A stretch of DNA of 64,000 bases from NCBI GenBank assembly GCA_002914805.1, contig JXTB01000186.1, positions 89,650 to 153,649 of the forward strand. Direction: 5' to 3'. Source of the stretch: Parasponia andersonii (taxonomy: Eukaryota > Streptophyta > Magnoliopsida > Rosales > Cannabaceae). A model generated the notes under the pieces. That model made no database searches. It had not been told where the DNA came from and was given only the letters and a program-made list of their open reading frames with translations. Of this stretch, positions 13,348-24,400 are shown one piece after another (positions within the stretch are counted from its first letter, which is position 1; each line of letters starts with the position of its first letter). The position numbers and the translations under genes are program-made.

Positions 13348-15192
13348 TCAACTTTCAGTGTTGAGGAATGAAGAATGCCTTGCTAACTCTTTCAAAACTG
13401 AGTATATGACTCCTTTCATTGGATGCAACCTATTTGATACAGTAAATGCATGCACTTTATTATCTATTTCTATCCAACTAACTGCTCCTTCTTTTCTCAC
13501 GCGCCTTTTGTTCATAAGCTGTCTCACCTTCTCTGCCAATTCCCATCTCCCAAGTACGGCATGTATACTTGAAAGAAACACATAGGCATCAGGAGATTGA
13601 GGGTTCAACTCAATAAGTTGTTCAGCAGCCTTTCTTCCCAGATCCAAGTTTCCGTGAATTCTACAAGCACCAAGCAGTGCATTCCAAACTCGAGAACCTG
13701 GCTTACACGGCATCTTCTCAATCTGTGTCATTAGTTCTTCAAAACATCCAGCTCGGCCCAAGAGATCAATTAAGCAAGCATAATGTTCTTGATCAGGAGT
13801 AATACCATGATCTCTGGTCATGGAATTGAAAATTATAAGCCCCTCCTGTACTAGCCCTGAATGACTGCACGCATTGAGAATGACGACAAGGGTGATCCTA
13901 TCTAGCTTCACTCCTGATCTGGCCATGTCTTCAAACATCCGCATTGCCTGTTTACCATGACCATGCTGTGCCAAGGCAGATATCATTGTGTTCCATAATA
14001 TGACCTCTTGCTTATTACCCAAGAGATTAAAGACCCTGCGTGCAGTTTCCAAACTCCCACATTTTGTATACATGTCAATGAGAGAGCTAACAACTATAGT
14101 GTTGGGTCTGAAATTCGTACGTATCAAAGAGCAGTGTATTTGTTTTCCGTGCTTAAGTGCAGCTATGCCAGCGCAAGCACAAAGACTACTACTAAAGGTA
14201 AATTGATCAGGTCTTATTCTAAATACTATCATTTTCGCAAACAATGTTAGTGCTTCGTACCCCATACCATTTCTAGCATAGCCAGCAATCAAAGCCGTCC
14301 AGGAGACAGGATTCTTTTCAGGCATCCGATGAAACAATTCGCTAGCAGATTTCATATCTCCCCATTTGGCATATCCCGAAACCATAGTGGTCCAAGAAAG
14401 GACATCCTTTATTGGCATCTCATCAAAATATCTCCTTGCATCCCCCATCTCCCCGCACTTTCCATACGCATTAATAACTGAACTTGAAAGCACCACATTT
14501 GACGAAAACCCGGCCACCAAAATCTGTCCATGAACCTGCCTAGTAAGCTCCAATGCCTTCAAATTAACACATACAGTCAAAACACCTGCAAAACTAAACT
14601 CGTTATAACCAATTGATACTCTCCGCAACTCTCTATATAAGCACAGAGCCTCGTCAGACAATCCATTCTGAGCATGCGCAATTACCATTGTGTTCCATGA
14701 CACGAAGTCCCTTTCTGGCATTTCATCAAACAACCTCCGGGCCGCCTTTAACTTCTTCAATTTAGAAAACCCAGAAAGCATATTGTTCCAGGAGTACAAA
14801 TTCCTAACAGACATTCTATCAAACACCTTGCGAGCCTCTACGTCATTGCCGCATTTGAAATACATGTTAATCAAATGGTTAGCCAAAAAGGTTCCAGGGC
14901 GCTTGAGCCCAGTAAGCTTCAAATGAAGGTGAACCCATTTGCCATATCGAAGGGACCTAGCGTTCCCACACTGTCGCAGGAGATGAGCGAGAGCTTTGGA
15001 AGGTAAGCGAATCCCTTTCTGAACTAATATATCGAGAGAAGAGACAACTTGCGAGAGGTTTCCCTGAGAGGCGAGATCGAAGAGGGATTGGACCACGCAA
15101 GGGGATCGCTTGGTCCCGGGATAGCGTTTCTTCAGATTCGTGCGGAGCTTTGTGCTTGGATCGAGAGGAGTCGCGGAAGAGAAAGAGCGCAT
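13348..15192 (-). CDS. PLS-class pentatricopeptide repeat protein with E and E+ domains
   Basis: A single-exon frame of 614 residues. PPR proteins are helical RNA-binding proteins of mitochondria and plastids; PLS-class members with E/E+ tails choose sites for C-to-U RNA editing. Repeats run from about residue 60 to 490, with typical phrases such as NHLINMYFKCGNDVEARKVF, LYSWNNMLSGFSK and VVSSLIDMYTKCGSLETARR. The E domain starts near SRVWNALLGACRIHGNLDLG and an E+ part follows (KEGAVSWIEIDNKVHAF...LHP). The protein ends soon after with no DYW deaminase domain, so it would need a partner in trans. The N-terminus (MRSFSSATPLDPSTKLRTNL) is rich in Ser and basic residues, as in organelle transit peptides. 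It probably corresponds to Arabidopsis At2g21090, whose neighbour is FIO1 as here. Confidence 0.92.
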   Translation of the reverse strand: MRSFSSATPLDPSTKLRTNLKKRYPGTKRSPCVVQSLFDLASQGNLSQVVSSLDILVQKGIRLPSKALAHLLRQCGNARSLRYGKWVHLHLKLTGLKRPGTFLANHLINMYFKCGNDVEARKVFDRMSVRNLYSWNNMLSGFSKLKKLKAARRLFDEMPERDFVSWNTMVIAHAQNGLSDEALCLYRELRRVSIGYNEFSFAGVLTVCVNLKALELTRQVHGQILVAGFSSNVVLSSSVINAYGKCGEMGDARRYFDEMPIKDVLSWTTMVSGYAKWGDMKSASELFHRMPEKNPVSWTALIAGYARNGMGYEALTLFAKMIVFRIRPDQFTFSSSLCACAGIAALKHGKQIHCSLIRTNFRPNTIVVSSLIDMYTKCGSLETARRVFNLLGNKQEVILWNTMISALAQHGHGKQAMRMFEDMARSGVKLDRITLVVILNACSHSGLVQEGLIIFNSMTRDHGITPDQEHYACLIDLLGRAGCFEELMTQIEKMPCKPGSRVWNALLGACRIHGNLDLGRKAAEQLIELNPQSPDAYVFLSSIHAVLGRWELAEKVRQLMNKRRVRKEGAVSWIEIDNKVHAFTVSNRLHPMKGVIYSVLKELARHSSFLNTES

Positions 15193-16194
15193 TGCAGGGA
15201 GAAACCATGAAAGTCCGAGTGGTTGAGGTCTTCATCTATGATGGTATGGGATGGACTTGGCGGTGGCGGTGGCGGTGGCCGTCATGGTGGTTGGGAAAGG
15301 TCAGCTCCGGCGACCATACCGAGTTCTGGTGAGCACGGTGAGCATGCCGTTTATTCGATGAGTGATATGAGTTTTTGGGTCAGCTAACACCTCCGCATTG
15401 GGCTATGGGCTATACTAGCCGAACAGTATTGGGCCATATTGGGCTAGTTTTCGGGAGTAAATTTCGTGGATAACACTTTTTTAAGGAATTATTACCTTTA
15501 TGAAAAATTAGAGTGTGCCTTTTTTTATACCACTTTAATAAATCTCATTTTTCCTTTTTTCCTTTTTTATAGCTAAATGATCGAGTTAATGTATTTTACA
15601 CTTAATATATCTACTTATATACTAATTTTTATGCTAGGTACATCGTGTTTTACATTTAATATATTCACTGATATAACGGTCTACAGATTATTTTGCTACA
15701 GTATTTGAAAAACAGACATTTACTTAATATTGGCCAAAATTTAGCCATTTTTTTTTATAACAACCTAGTTTTATGAATATTTTTTATTTCATTCATTCAT
15801 TCTTTTTTTGTTTGAATAGAACGAATTCTAAAGAAAAACTACTAGGAAAAAAAAAAAACCAAAATGGCAGTCTAATTTCCTTTTTCTTTTTGAGTTAAAT
15901 AACCATGTACCACTTTCATGATACATAAATCAAAGAAAACAATAATTTTTTATGCTTAGGTAATTACTATTTTCAGATACTATTGTTTTTTTTTGGTAGT
16001 TATTTTTGATGTGGGCAACCAACAAGCAAAATAATTTTTTAAAAAAGAAAAAGCATTATAAATTGGAGTAAAAATTTGTCATTTGAAAAAAATAATCAGA
16101 TCTAATAAGTGGTATCTATTTTTTTTCCTAATGTTCTGGTTAAAATTCCCTTCGTCCCTGCAATTTGCATGTTTTTTTCACTTTGACCCCTGTA

Positions 16195-16506
16195 TAAAAT
16201 AATGAGTATTTATAAGAAATGACCTTTTTTGCAATAAATTTAAAAAATAGCCGATTTTTACACCTATTTAATAAATGACTGATTTATAATTTTATTTTGA
16301 TAAATGACCATCTTTTAGTTGATCTATTTTTTATAGAGTAAATAAATTTTTTATAAAGTAAATAAAATATATTCTGTTATAATAAATATGAAAAACATCT
16401 ATTTTTTAAATAATTTTTAAAATTCAGTTATTTTTTAACAATATTTGAAAAACGGCCATTTTACAAATTATGATCTAAAAATTCGGCCATTCAGCTAAAA
16501 AGCCCT
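16195..16506 (+). repeat. Dispersed repeat, also at 56960-57200
   Basis: The phrases TATTTATAAGAAATGACC, TTTTTAGTTGAT, GTATTTGAAAA(A)CGG and CAAACTATGATTCGAC-like ends appear in the same order here and at 56960-57200. No coding capacity or clear inverted ends were seen. It is probably an old non-autonomous element. Confidence 0.5.
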
Positions 16507-18174
16507 AAAAGAATTTGGTACTATATTAGTTTGGGCCGCAGGTTTTTGCAGGCAAGAATAAAGTGGACTTTAACATTTATGATCTTATTTGGGTAGCCTT
16601 AATCCTTGCACATGCTTTGATTGTTATGTCAATGGAACTTCCCCAATAGCCAAATCTATTGGAATAATGAACTACATTGGTGTGCGGTTAATGTATCTTC
16701 CGATCCAACATCGAGTCAAAACACTTTCATCTTAAAGAAGTAATAAAAAGTTTCCTATTGAACACATGTACTTTGATGATATTACTCGTTGTGAGTCAAG
16801 TTGGCATGAAAAGCTTCAACAGCAAGTTGCTAATTTATATATTGGATTTGGAAATAGGGCTACAAAGTTCCCATGTGTTACCTTTTTAATGTATACCCTT
16901 TGGATTGCATTATTGCAATTGTCAATTGCATTTGCACCCTTGAAAATTAGATAATATCTCTCATATTTGATATTTTTGGAATGGGAATATAAAGACACTC
17001 GACGACGAGGCAATAATTCAGATCAGGTTATGCGTAACTTCATTGCATTGATAGCACATTGAATAGATTGGATTTGTCCAATAGTCATAACACTCTTATT
17101 ATTGTATTTATTTATTCATTTACTCATCTTTTTGTTTCTTTTTTATTTTTAAATGCTTACACACAAAACAACGTGAGCATTCTACCAAATTAGGACCCCA
17201 GTGTACCGACTACCGAACCATGGAGAGAGTTTTCATTATAAAATTCCCGCAGAACATGTGTTTTTTTTTTTTTTTCCCATTAAATTCGACTATACGTTGG
17301 ACATATTTCTTGTAGTTATAGATTGTGCTTTTCAGATAATATTGGACTTTAAAAAATAAATAAATAAATAAGCGTGTAGTCACTTATTTATTTATTACTA
17401 TTTTTTGAGTGAATGATCCTGGAACGATTTGATGTACGAATTTCTTCATATGTAGGTACACGTTATTTATTTTCTAGAAGCTAGGTATGAGGCAAATATA
17501 GGTAACTCCAATTGGATTACGTTTGACTGCAACACAATTGCAAACTTTTAATACATATACATACTAAGAAATCTAATAAATACATCAGATTTATGAAACT
17601 ATAGTCCAATTATATTTCCTAAATAAAACAATTAAATATAGGGGAGTCTTTGACCAAATACTATACTTATTCTGAGTCCTCCAAAAAAACCAAAATATCC
17701 GTTAAATTTGCAAATCACACAAAAAGTATACTTTCTAATGCATTTGATCAACTAGGGAACTATTGAAATTAGACACTAAATCTGTCACCAAACCATCCAA
17801 AGACATGTTTTAACATGTGGATATTAGGCAACCCTTTAATAAGATTACATTATTTAGAATGTTGTTTGGAAACAAACTTGGTAGGCGCACTTCAGAAAAT
17901 TTGGGGTTTTTTTTTTGTTTTTTGGACAAAATCAAAGAAAATGTCTTGGAAGGTATACTTGTTGTATAGTATACATGTGAAATTGAGGGACATTTTTTGT
18001 TCTTTGAAGAAATTAGAAAATATGTGTAATATTTAGCAAAAATTTAAGGTATAAATGTAACAGGATAAATGTGGTCACATACTTAGCTTGATTGGTAACC
18101 ATACTCACTTTCAATGTTAAGGTATTGAGTTCAATTTCATCCCACCCTCAATCATTAAAAAAAAGATAAATAAC

Positions 18175-18740
18175 TCTATTAATTCTTGAATTAAGGAGAA
18201 AATCTTGTTTTGATTCTTAAACTTTAAATTATGTTGTATTAATCTTTAAACTATTAAAAATATTTCAGTTTAGTCATTTTTACTAACATTTCGTTTGATT
18301 CTTATCAGAACGAGCACATGAGTTTAATTTCTCATTATATATTAGTGATTTTAACAAAATATCATATTTTAGACAATTTTAAATTAGTTTAATTTCTCAT
18401 TATATATTAGTGATTTTAACAAAATATCACATTCTATACAGTTTTAAATTGCATTATTGTCTATTGTATAACTAATTTTTGTTCGAAGTCATTTTTAAAC
18501 TGCTTTAATTTATGTTCTAATATCTTTATATTGCTAAAATATGCTTCAAGATATTAAATAAGTACAACAAAATAACAAAGATGTCGTATATGCTTATTCT
18601 ATTAAGAATAAAATGAAATATATAACAAAAAATACTTAAAATGAAACTTTTTTAATAGTTTATGAACCAAAATGATGCAATTTAAAGTTTAAGGAACAAT
18701 GTGAGGTTTTTTTATAATCTAAGATCCAACCTAGTCATTT
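18175..18740 (+). mobile_element. Inverted-repeat (MITE-like) element
   Basis: The left arm (TTGATTCTTAAACTTTAAAT then AATCTTTAAACTATTAAAAA) matches the right arm read backwards (TTGTTCCTTAAACTTTAAAT then TTCATAAACTATTAAAAAA). The spacing and order of the two blocks agree, so these are long imperfect terminal inverted repeats around a noncoding core. Exact ends and a target duplication could not be fixed. Inside lies a 65-base tandem duplication. Confidence 0.55.
18321..18450 (+). repeat. 65-base tandem duplication
   Basis: Units 18321-18385 and 18386-18450 begin AGTTTAATTTCTCATTATAT and differ at only a few positions near their 3' ends. They lie inside the inverted-repeat element. Confidence 0.85.
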
Positions 18741-19202
18741 ATTCAATATAGTATTTTCTCTTCAATATATATAATTTTCTCTAGTAGTGAAAAAGGAAGG
18801 CCTTGAATGCCAATAAATATTAAGGTTTATCTATGATTGGCACCGAACAAAGTAGAATATCTCAATACACCCCTCAAACTGATAAATGATTCAAATTTAG
18901 CTCCTAAGCTACTAAACTTGATATTCTGTTAGGTAAATGAATGGAAAATGGCAAACGCATTAATTCTAGAGTATTTATTGAAAACTCATATAAGTTTTAT
19001 TGTTTGTATTATTTTTGTCTATTTGCATAATAGAATTATGATTTTAGTGATTCTGTGTGCAAAACCGTTTTAAATGATTTGAGGATATATTAAGATACTT
19101 GATATGATTCAGAAGGACTCATCTCTTCTAATAAATCCCAAAAAATGATAAATTAAGGTGGGTTGTCCCATTTTCTAATATTTTATTTTAATGAATGTAT
19201 GT

Positions 19203-20330
19203 TGTTAAGTCAGACTATTCGTTTGTTCTAACACAATTTCCAAATTTCCAGATTTGTAGAACTTTAAACAAACGTATAAATAAAAATAAATAAGAGACAC
19301 TAGATTTTTATCGTGGTTCAACACAACTAAGTTATATCTACGTCCATGGAACCTAATCTAACAAACAATCAATCTATTAGAAATATGAATAGAGTACAAA
19401 TACAGGCCTTATACAAAAATATAGACTTCCTTCTAGTTTGTTATTGATTTGAACTTTGATCTCCTCGGTGGAAGATCTACTTCAACCTTGTGCTGAAATC
19501 TCTTCAACTACTATTAATGAGCTTCCTAGCTCCGACAAGAACACACGGGTCTCTTCCTGATTTTAGATAACTATAGAGCTCCACTTTTTTACCGAAATCG
19601 ATGGTGGACTTTATGGATAATAAAAAACTTAGAACTAAATACACAAAATTCTAAGAAAAAGAAGCTTGCTCTCAAAGCAAGAAAGCCTCTCAAAAGATCT
19701 CTAAAAGTAATGCTCAAGAGGTGTAAAACCTATCTGAAACAAAGCTTCCTATTTATATAGGAAAGTACATTATGACTCAGCTAAAAGTGACAGCTGTCAT
19801 CGTAATGTCTAAATATGCAGTGACTCAAATGTATCACACAACTTCATATCTAAAAATAGCATATTAACAAAACAATCAGGCACGCTGATTTGACACATAA
19901 ATATCAAACGAACTTAGATCTAAATGTGTCATTTTAATCAAACAATCAGTCACATAGTTAAGATATACAAAGTTAAACTTCAATTGAAAAAGTCAAACTT
20001 AAATGTGACCTATTGACAACACAAACTGAGATACTAATATAACAAACAAAACATAAAATCATGCTAAACAGATATCTATATGAAATACTCTAATGTCTAA
20101 ACATGCAGACTACTAAAGATAACACCTAAATCATTGAAACCAATTTGATGAAAAGTTTAAGAACTTCAACTGCTTCAGTTGACTATTTTATCAAATCAAT
20201 CTTAAAGTACGATTACATAGAATAATCAAAACATACACAAGACTGGATTTATATCAAAAATACAAAATAAAATATTGTTCATTACAACCCAATAAAATCA
20301 TAAAGTGCTAAATTAAATCTTGCACTAACA
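19203..20330 (-). mobile_element. Putative solo LTR (1.1 kb)
   Basis: Read on the minus strand it begins TGTTAGTGCAAGATTTAATT and ends ...CTGACTTAACA, the TG...CA ends of an LTR, with a start like that of known plant Copia LTRs. The flanks are TATGT (19198-19202) and TGTGT (20331-20335), a 5-base target duplication with one mismatch. No internal polyprotein region or second LTR is present, so it is best read as a solo LTR. A CTATTTATATAGG-like TATA region lies near 19750. Confidence 0.6.
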
Positions 20331-20913
20331 TGTGTTTTTCTATTTTTTATAGTTAAATCAAGGAGTATATTTAGTAAAATGCTTGGTGTATCAAGTTATC
20401 TACACGTCAAATATATATTTGGTATATTGGCTATTTTACTGTAGTAATTAAAAATTCGGACTTTTACTTAAAATGAGTAAAAAATTCAACCATGTTACTA
20501 CGAGCCGAACAAAGCATACTCATCAACGTCCTAATAAACGGACGGACCAGATTGATGTTCAAAATCCACGCACGTGACAGTAGAAGAGGCAGGACATGTG
20601 CGGTAAAACAGGGAAGCTTTGTTCTCTTAACGTCCACGTCACATGATTGGCGCCTCAACCACTTTCACGATAACACCGATGCATCAATCTGAACCGTCCG
20701 ATGGGAACACGAGAACCATCGTGAGCCGTGGATCAACTCTTATCCGTTTTAATTCATTTGCCTCGGAAGTATAGGCAAAGGCCCAAGCCAAGCCAAGCCA
20801 AGCCAAGCCAAGCCAAGCAAAGCAAAGCCAAGGTGGTGTGTAATATGCAGTAGATATAGTCTTACAGATATATAGATATAGAAATGAAGCAAAGCATACA
20901 AAGGGGAAAACGA

Positions 20914-20954
<41 letters not shown>

Positions 20955-21061
20955 TAACAGCTAAACTCATTTCACAAACTCTCCCTCCTCGTTTTACTAC
21001 TACTTCAACTCCTTTTATTTTTTTTATTTTTTTTTTTTTTAAAATTAAACTTTAAATTTTT

Positions 21062-21100
<39 letters not shown>

Positions 21101-21402
21101 TTTTCGCAAAAACCCTACTAGAAAGCCACGCACTCTTTGGCAAGGATCTGATAATTTCCGATTATTATTGGGTTAGTTATCGATATATAAGAGGCATGTT
21201 CATTTCATTTCTGTATATTTTTGTATGTTTGATTACAGAATTTGTATTTTATTGTATTTTTATTTACGGGGATTTCACTGTTTGAATCACGCTTATTATT
21301 ATTTAAAAAAGAAAAATAAAATTATCAAATTGTTGGTTGAATGGTTTCTTTTTACGGTTTGGGTGAATCTAGGGTTTAGAGGTCACATTTGAGGATTTTG
21401 GG
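20331..21402 (+). promoter_or_regulatory. Promoter and 5' leader region of the TOC receptor gene
   Basis: A G-box CACGTG is seen at 20571-20576 and ACGT cores again near 20633 (GTCCACGTCAC). Such sites are bound by bZIP and bHLH factors in light and ABA responses; binding here is inferred. Downstream are a CCAAG minisatellite, a CT run at about 20929-20954, a poly(T) run at about 21068-21099 and a TAGGGTTT box at about 21371-21378. No intron or transcription start was fixed. Confidence 0.45.
20783..20832 (+). repeat. CCAAG pentanucleotide minisatellite
   Basis: About nine copies of CCAAG (GCCAA) stand in tandem, the last ones decayed to CAAAG. Read backwards they would encode Leu-Gly-Leu-Ala-Trp, but no gene is there. 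Confidence 0.85.
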
Positions 21403-24400
21403 ATGGAAAATGGGACTGAGTCTCGTTTGACGGAGGAGCAGAAGAACGCGGAAGTCGGGCATTTGCCGGAGTGGGTGGAGGAGAAGGCTGTTTTGGGGTC
21501 AGATGGATTGAATGAAGCGGAAGTGGATGAGGTTTTTGAGGAGGCGGTGGATACACCGGAGCATTTGGATGACAGGGGGACAAAGGCTTATTCCGAGGGT
21601 CGGAATGTTGTTGTTGATGAAGATCGGAATGTGAAGACGGTTAGTGATGTGAGTTTGGCGGTGGTCGCCGAGATTCCTAACGGTGGAGATGAGGTTGAGA
21701 ACTTTGAAGAGGCAATTGGTGTCACGGATTGGGTTGGAGAAGATGATGTTGAGAGGGAGGAGGCAGTAGTCACCGCTGAACACAAGGCAGGGGACTTTGT
21801 TGGTGGGAACAGTGTTGAGGGAGCTGCCGTGGCAGGTGGGATTAATGGGGGAGGGGCTGCAGTTGAAGATGAGAACACGGAAGTGAATGGACCGGGAGAT
21901 GATGTGTTGTTGGGTGGCGGAGAAGATGGGGTGAAAGAGATTTCTGAGATTGGCATTGCTGGAGAACTAGAATCTACAATTGCGGGGGATGAGGTTGAGG
22001 AGAGCTCTCGTGTAGTGATTGGCAATGAGAAGTCTGAAAAAGGTGATATTGATAATGCTAATTTGGAGAAAGTGCTCGCTGATGAAAAATTGGACAATGT
22101 AGCTGCCTCTCTTGATTCTCGTCAGGAAACTGAGTCCAGTAAGGAGATTTTCACTGAGGCTGGTAATGGCCAGGAGTTAGATGAAAATACCTTGGGTGTT
22201 GAAGATGAAAATGGCAGGATTGCATATGATGACCTCAGCTTGAAGTTCCATACCAATAAGGGTGTCAAAATGGACGAAAAACCTACGTATGTTGAAAAAC
22301 AGGATCCTGATAGTAACCTGAATTGTGGAACTAGCATCAATTCGGTGCATGATGATGATAGTATAGAGCCACAGAACTCTCAGATACATGTAGAAGAAAA
22401 AGATCACGGGAATGGTGTAGTGAGAGATACTTCTGCCAAACTGCCTACTGAACATGGTGGAGAAACTTCTATGCTGAAAAACACTTTTGCAAATACAGAG
22501 TCATCTATTGAGGATAGGGCTGTGCAATTAAAAGTCATAAGCACGTCTTTTTCTGAAAAGTCAACTATAGAAAAGACAGAGGTGATCAAGGCCAGTGCTA
22601 CAGACTTGCGAACTGAGAGTCAGAAGGCTAGTCAACCTGAACAAGTTGTTAGGGATGTTCATGTAGTTTGTGACAATGGTGCAGCTAAGGAGCCAGAAAG
22701 GAGAGAAGAGAAAGATCAGGAAGAGAAGCGCAGTACTAAAATTAATAGGGTAGAGGGTCAGCCAGCACAAGGAAATGCTTCATTACCGGCAAAATCTACC
22801 AATCCTGCTCCCCCTCCTGCACCTCCTGCAGGCCTAGGGCGTGCTGCTCCATTACTTGAACCTGCACCTCGGGCAGTGCAACAGCCTCGGGTCAATGGTA
22901 CTGTATCTCATATGCAGAACCAACAAATTGAGGAGCCTGTTAATAGAGATTCAGAGGACTATGATGAAACTCGTGAAAAACTCCAGATGATTAGGGTAAA
23001 ATTTTTGCGGCTTGCTCATAGGCTTGGCCAGACTCCTCATAATGTTGTTGTGGCACAAGTTTTGTACAGACTTGGTTTGGCGGAACAGTTGCGTGGGAGA
23101 AATGGGGGCCGTGTTGGGGCCTTTAGCTTTGACCGTGCAAGTGCCATGGCAGAACAACTTGAGTCATCAGGACTAGAACCCCTTGATTTCTCTTGTACTA
23201 TTATGGTCCTTGGAAAGTCAGGGGTTGGTAAAAGTGCTACCATCAATTCGATATTTGACGAAGTGAAGTTCGGCACTGATGCTTTTCAGATGGGTACAAA
23301 GAAGGTTCAGGATGTTGTGGGAACTGTTCATGGAATTAAGGTACGGGTTATTGACACACCAGGCCTTCTACCTTCGTGGTCTGACCAGCGCCAGAATGAG
23401 AAGATTCTTCACTCTGTTAAGCGCTTTATCAAGAAAACACCTCCAGATATTGTATTATACCTTGATAGGTTGGACATGCAAAGCAGGGATTTTAGTGATA
23501 TGCCGCTGTTGCGCACCATAACAGAGATATTTGGTGCTTCAATATGGTGTAATGCGATTGTGGTACTGACCCATGCTGCTTCTGCTCCTCCGGAAGGCCC
23601 AAATGGTACTGCTTCAAGTTATGACGTGTTTGTCACTCAACGATCTCTTGTTGTCCAGCAAGCCATCCGTCAGGCAGCTGCAGATATGCGGTTGATGAAT
23701 CCTGTTTCATTAGTGGAGAACCACACTGCATGCAGGACAAATAGGGCTGGGCAAAGAGTGTTGCCAAATGGTCAGGTTTGGAAGCCTCATTTATTATTGC
23801 TCTCTTTTGCATCAAAAATCTTAGCTGAAGCAAATGCACTTCTAAAGTTGCAAGATAGTCCACCGGGAAAGCCTTTTGCAACTCGATCTAGGGGGCATCA
23901 TTTGCCTTTTCTTCTCTCATCGCTGCTTCAATCGAGGCCACAATTGAAGCTGCCTGAGGAGCAGTTTAATGATGATGATGGTCTAGATGATGATCTGGAT
24001 GAATCAGACTCTGATGATGAATCAGAGTATGATGCGTTGCCCCCATTCAAAAGTTTGAACAATGCCCAGTTGGAAAAGCTTTCGAAGGCTCAAAAGAAGG
24101 CGTACTTTGATGAGTTAGAGTATAGGGAAAAGCTTTTTACGAAGAAACAGTTGAAGGAAGAGAAGAAGCGGCAGAAAATTATGAAGAAAATGGCAGCAGC
24201 ATCTTTGAAGGACATGCCAGGTGATTTTGGTGAAAATACGGAGGAAAGTACTGGTGCTGGATCTATTCCAGTTTCCATGCCAGATTTTGTCTTACCTGCT
24301 TCATTTGATTCAGACAATCCCACTCACCGGTATCGTCATCTTGATTCTTCGAGCTGGCTTGTCAGGCCTGTTCTAGAAACTCAATGTTGGGATCATGATG

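Larger units (their letters stand above)
15193..19202. other. Intergenic, repeat-rich
   Basis: No gene is recognised. Position 15193 onward is the PPR 5' flank, including a GGCGGTGGCGGTGG stretch at about 15260-15285. The part 15580-15720 shares phrases with 11870-12060 and with 20340-20460 and is probably a dispersed repeat. A piece at 16560-17060 is less AT-rich but gives no recognisable protein. At about 18085-18150 there is a tRNA-like A/B-box pair followed by an A run, possibly a SINE remnant. Other elements are listed separately. Confidence 0.5.

Noticed and set aside
18085-18150. Possible tRNA gene
   Set aside because: A- and B-box-like phrases occur, but no cloverleaf or anticodon arm can be folded by eye. 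A SINE remnant is more likely.
21588-22097. A 169-codon minus-strand Ser/Thr/Pro-rich frame
   Set aside because: It mirrors the acidic A domain of the TOC gene; the opposite strand is clearly the coding one.
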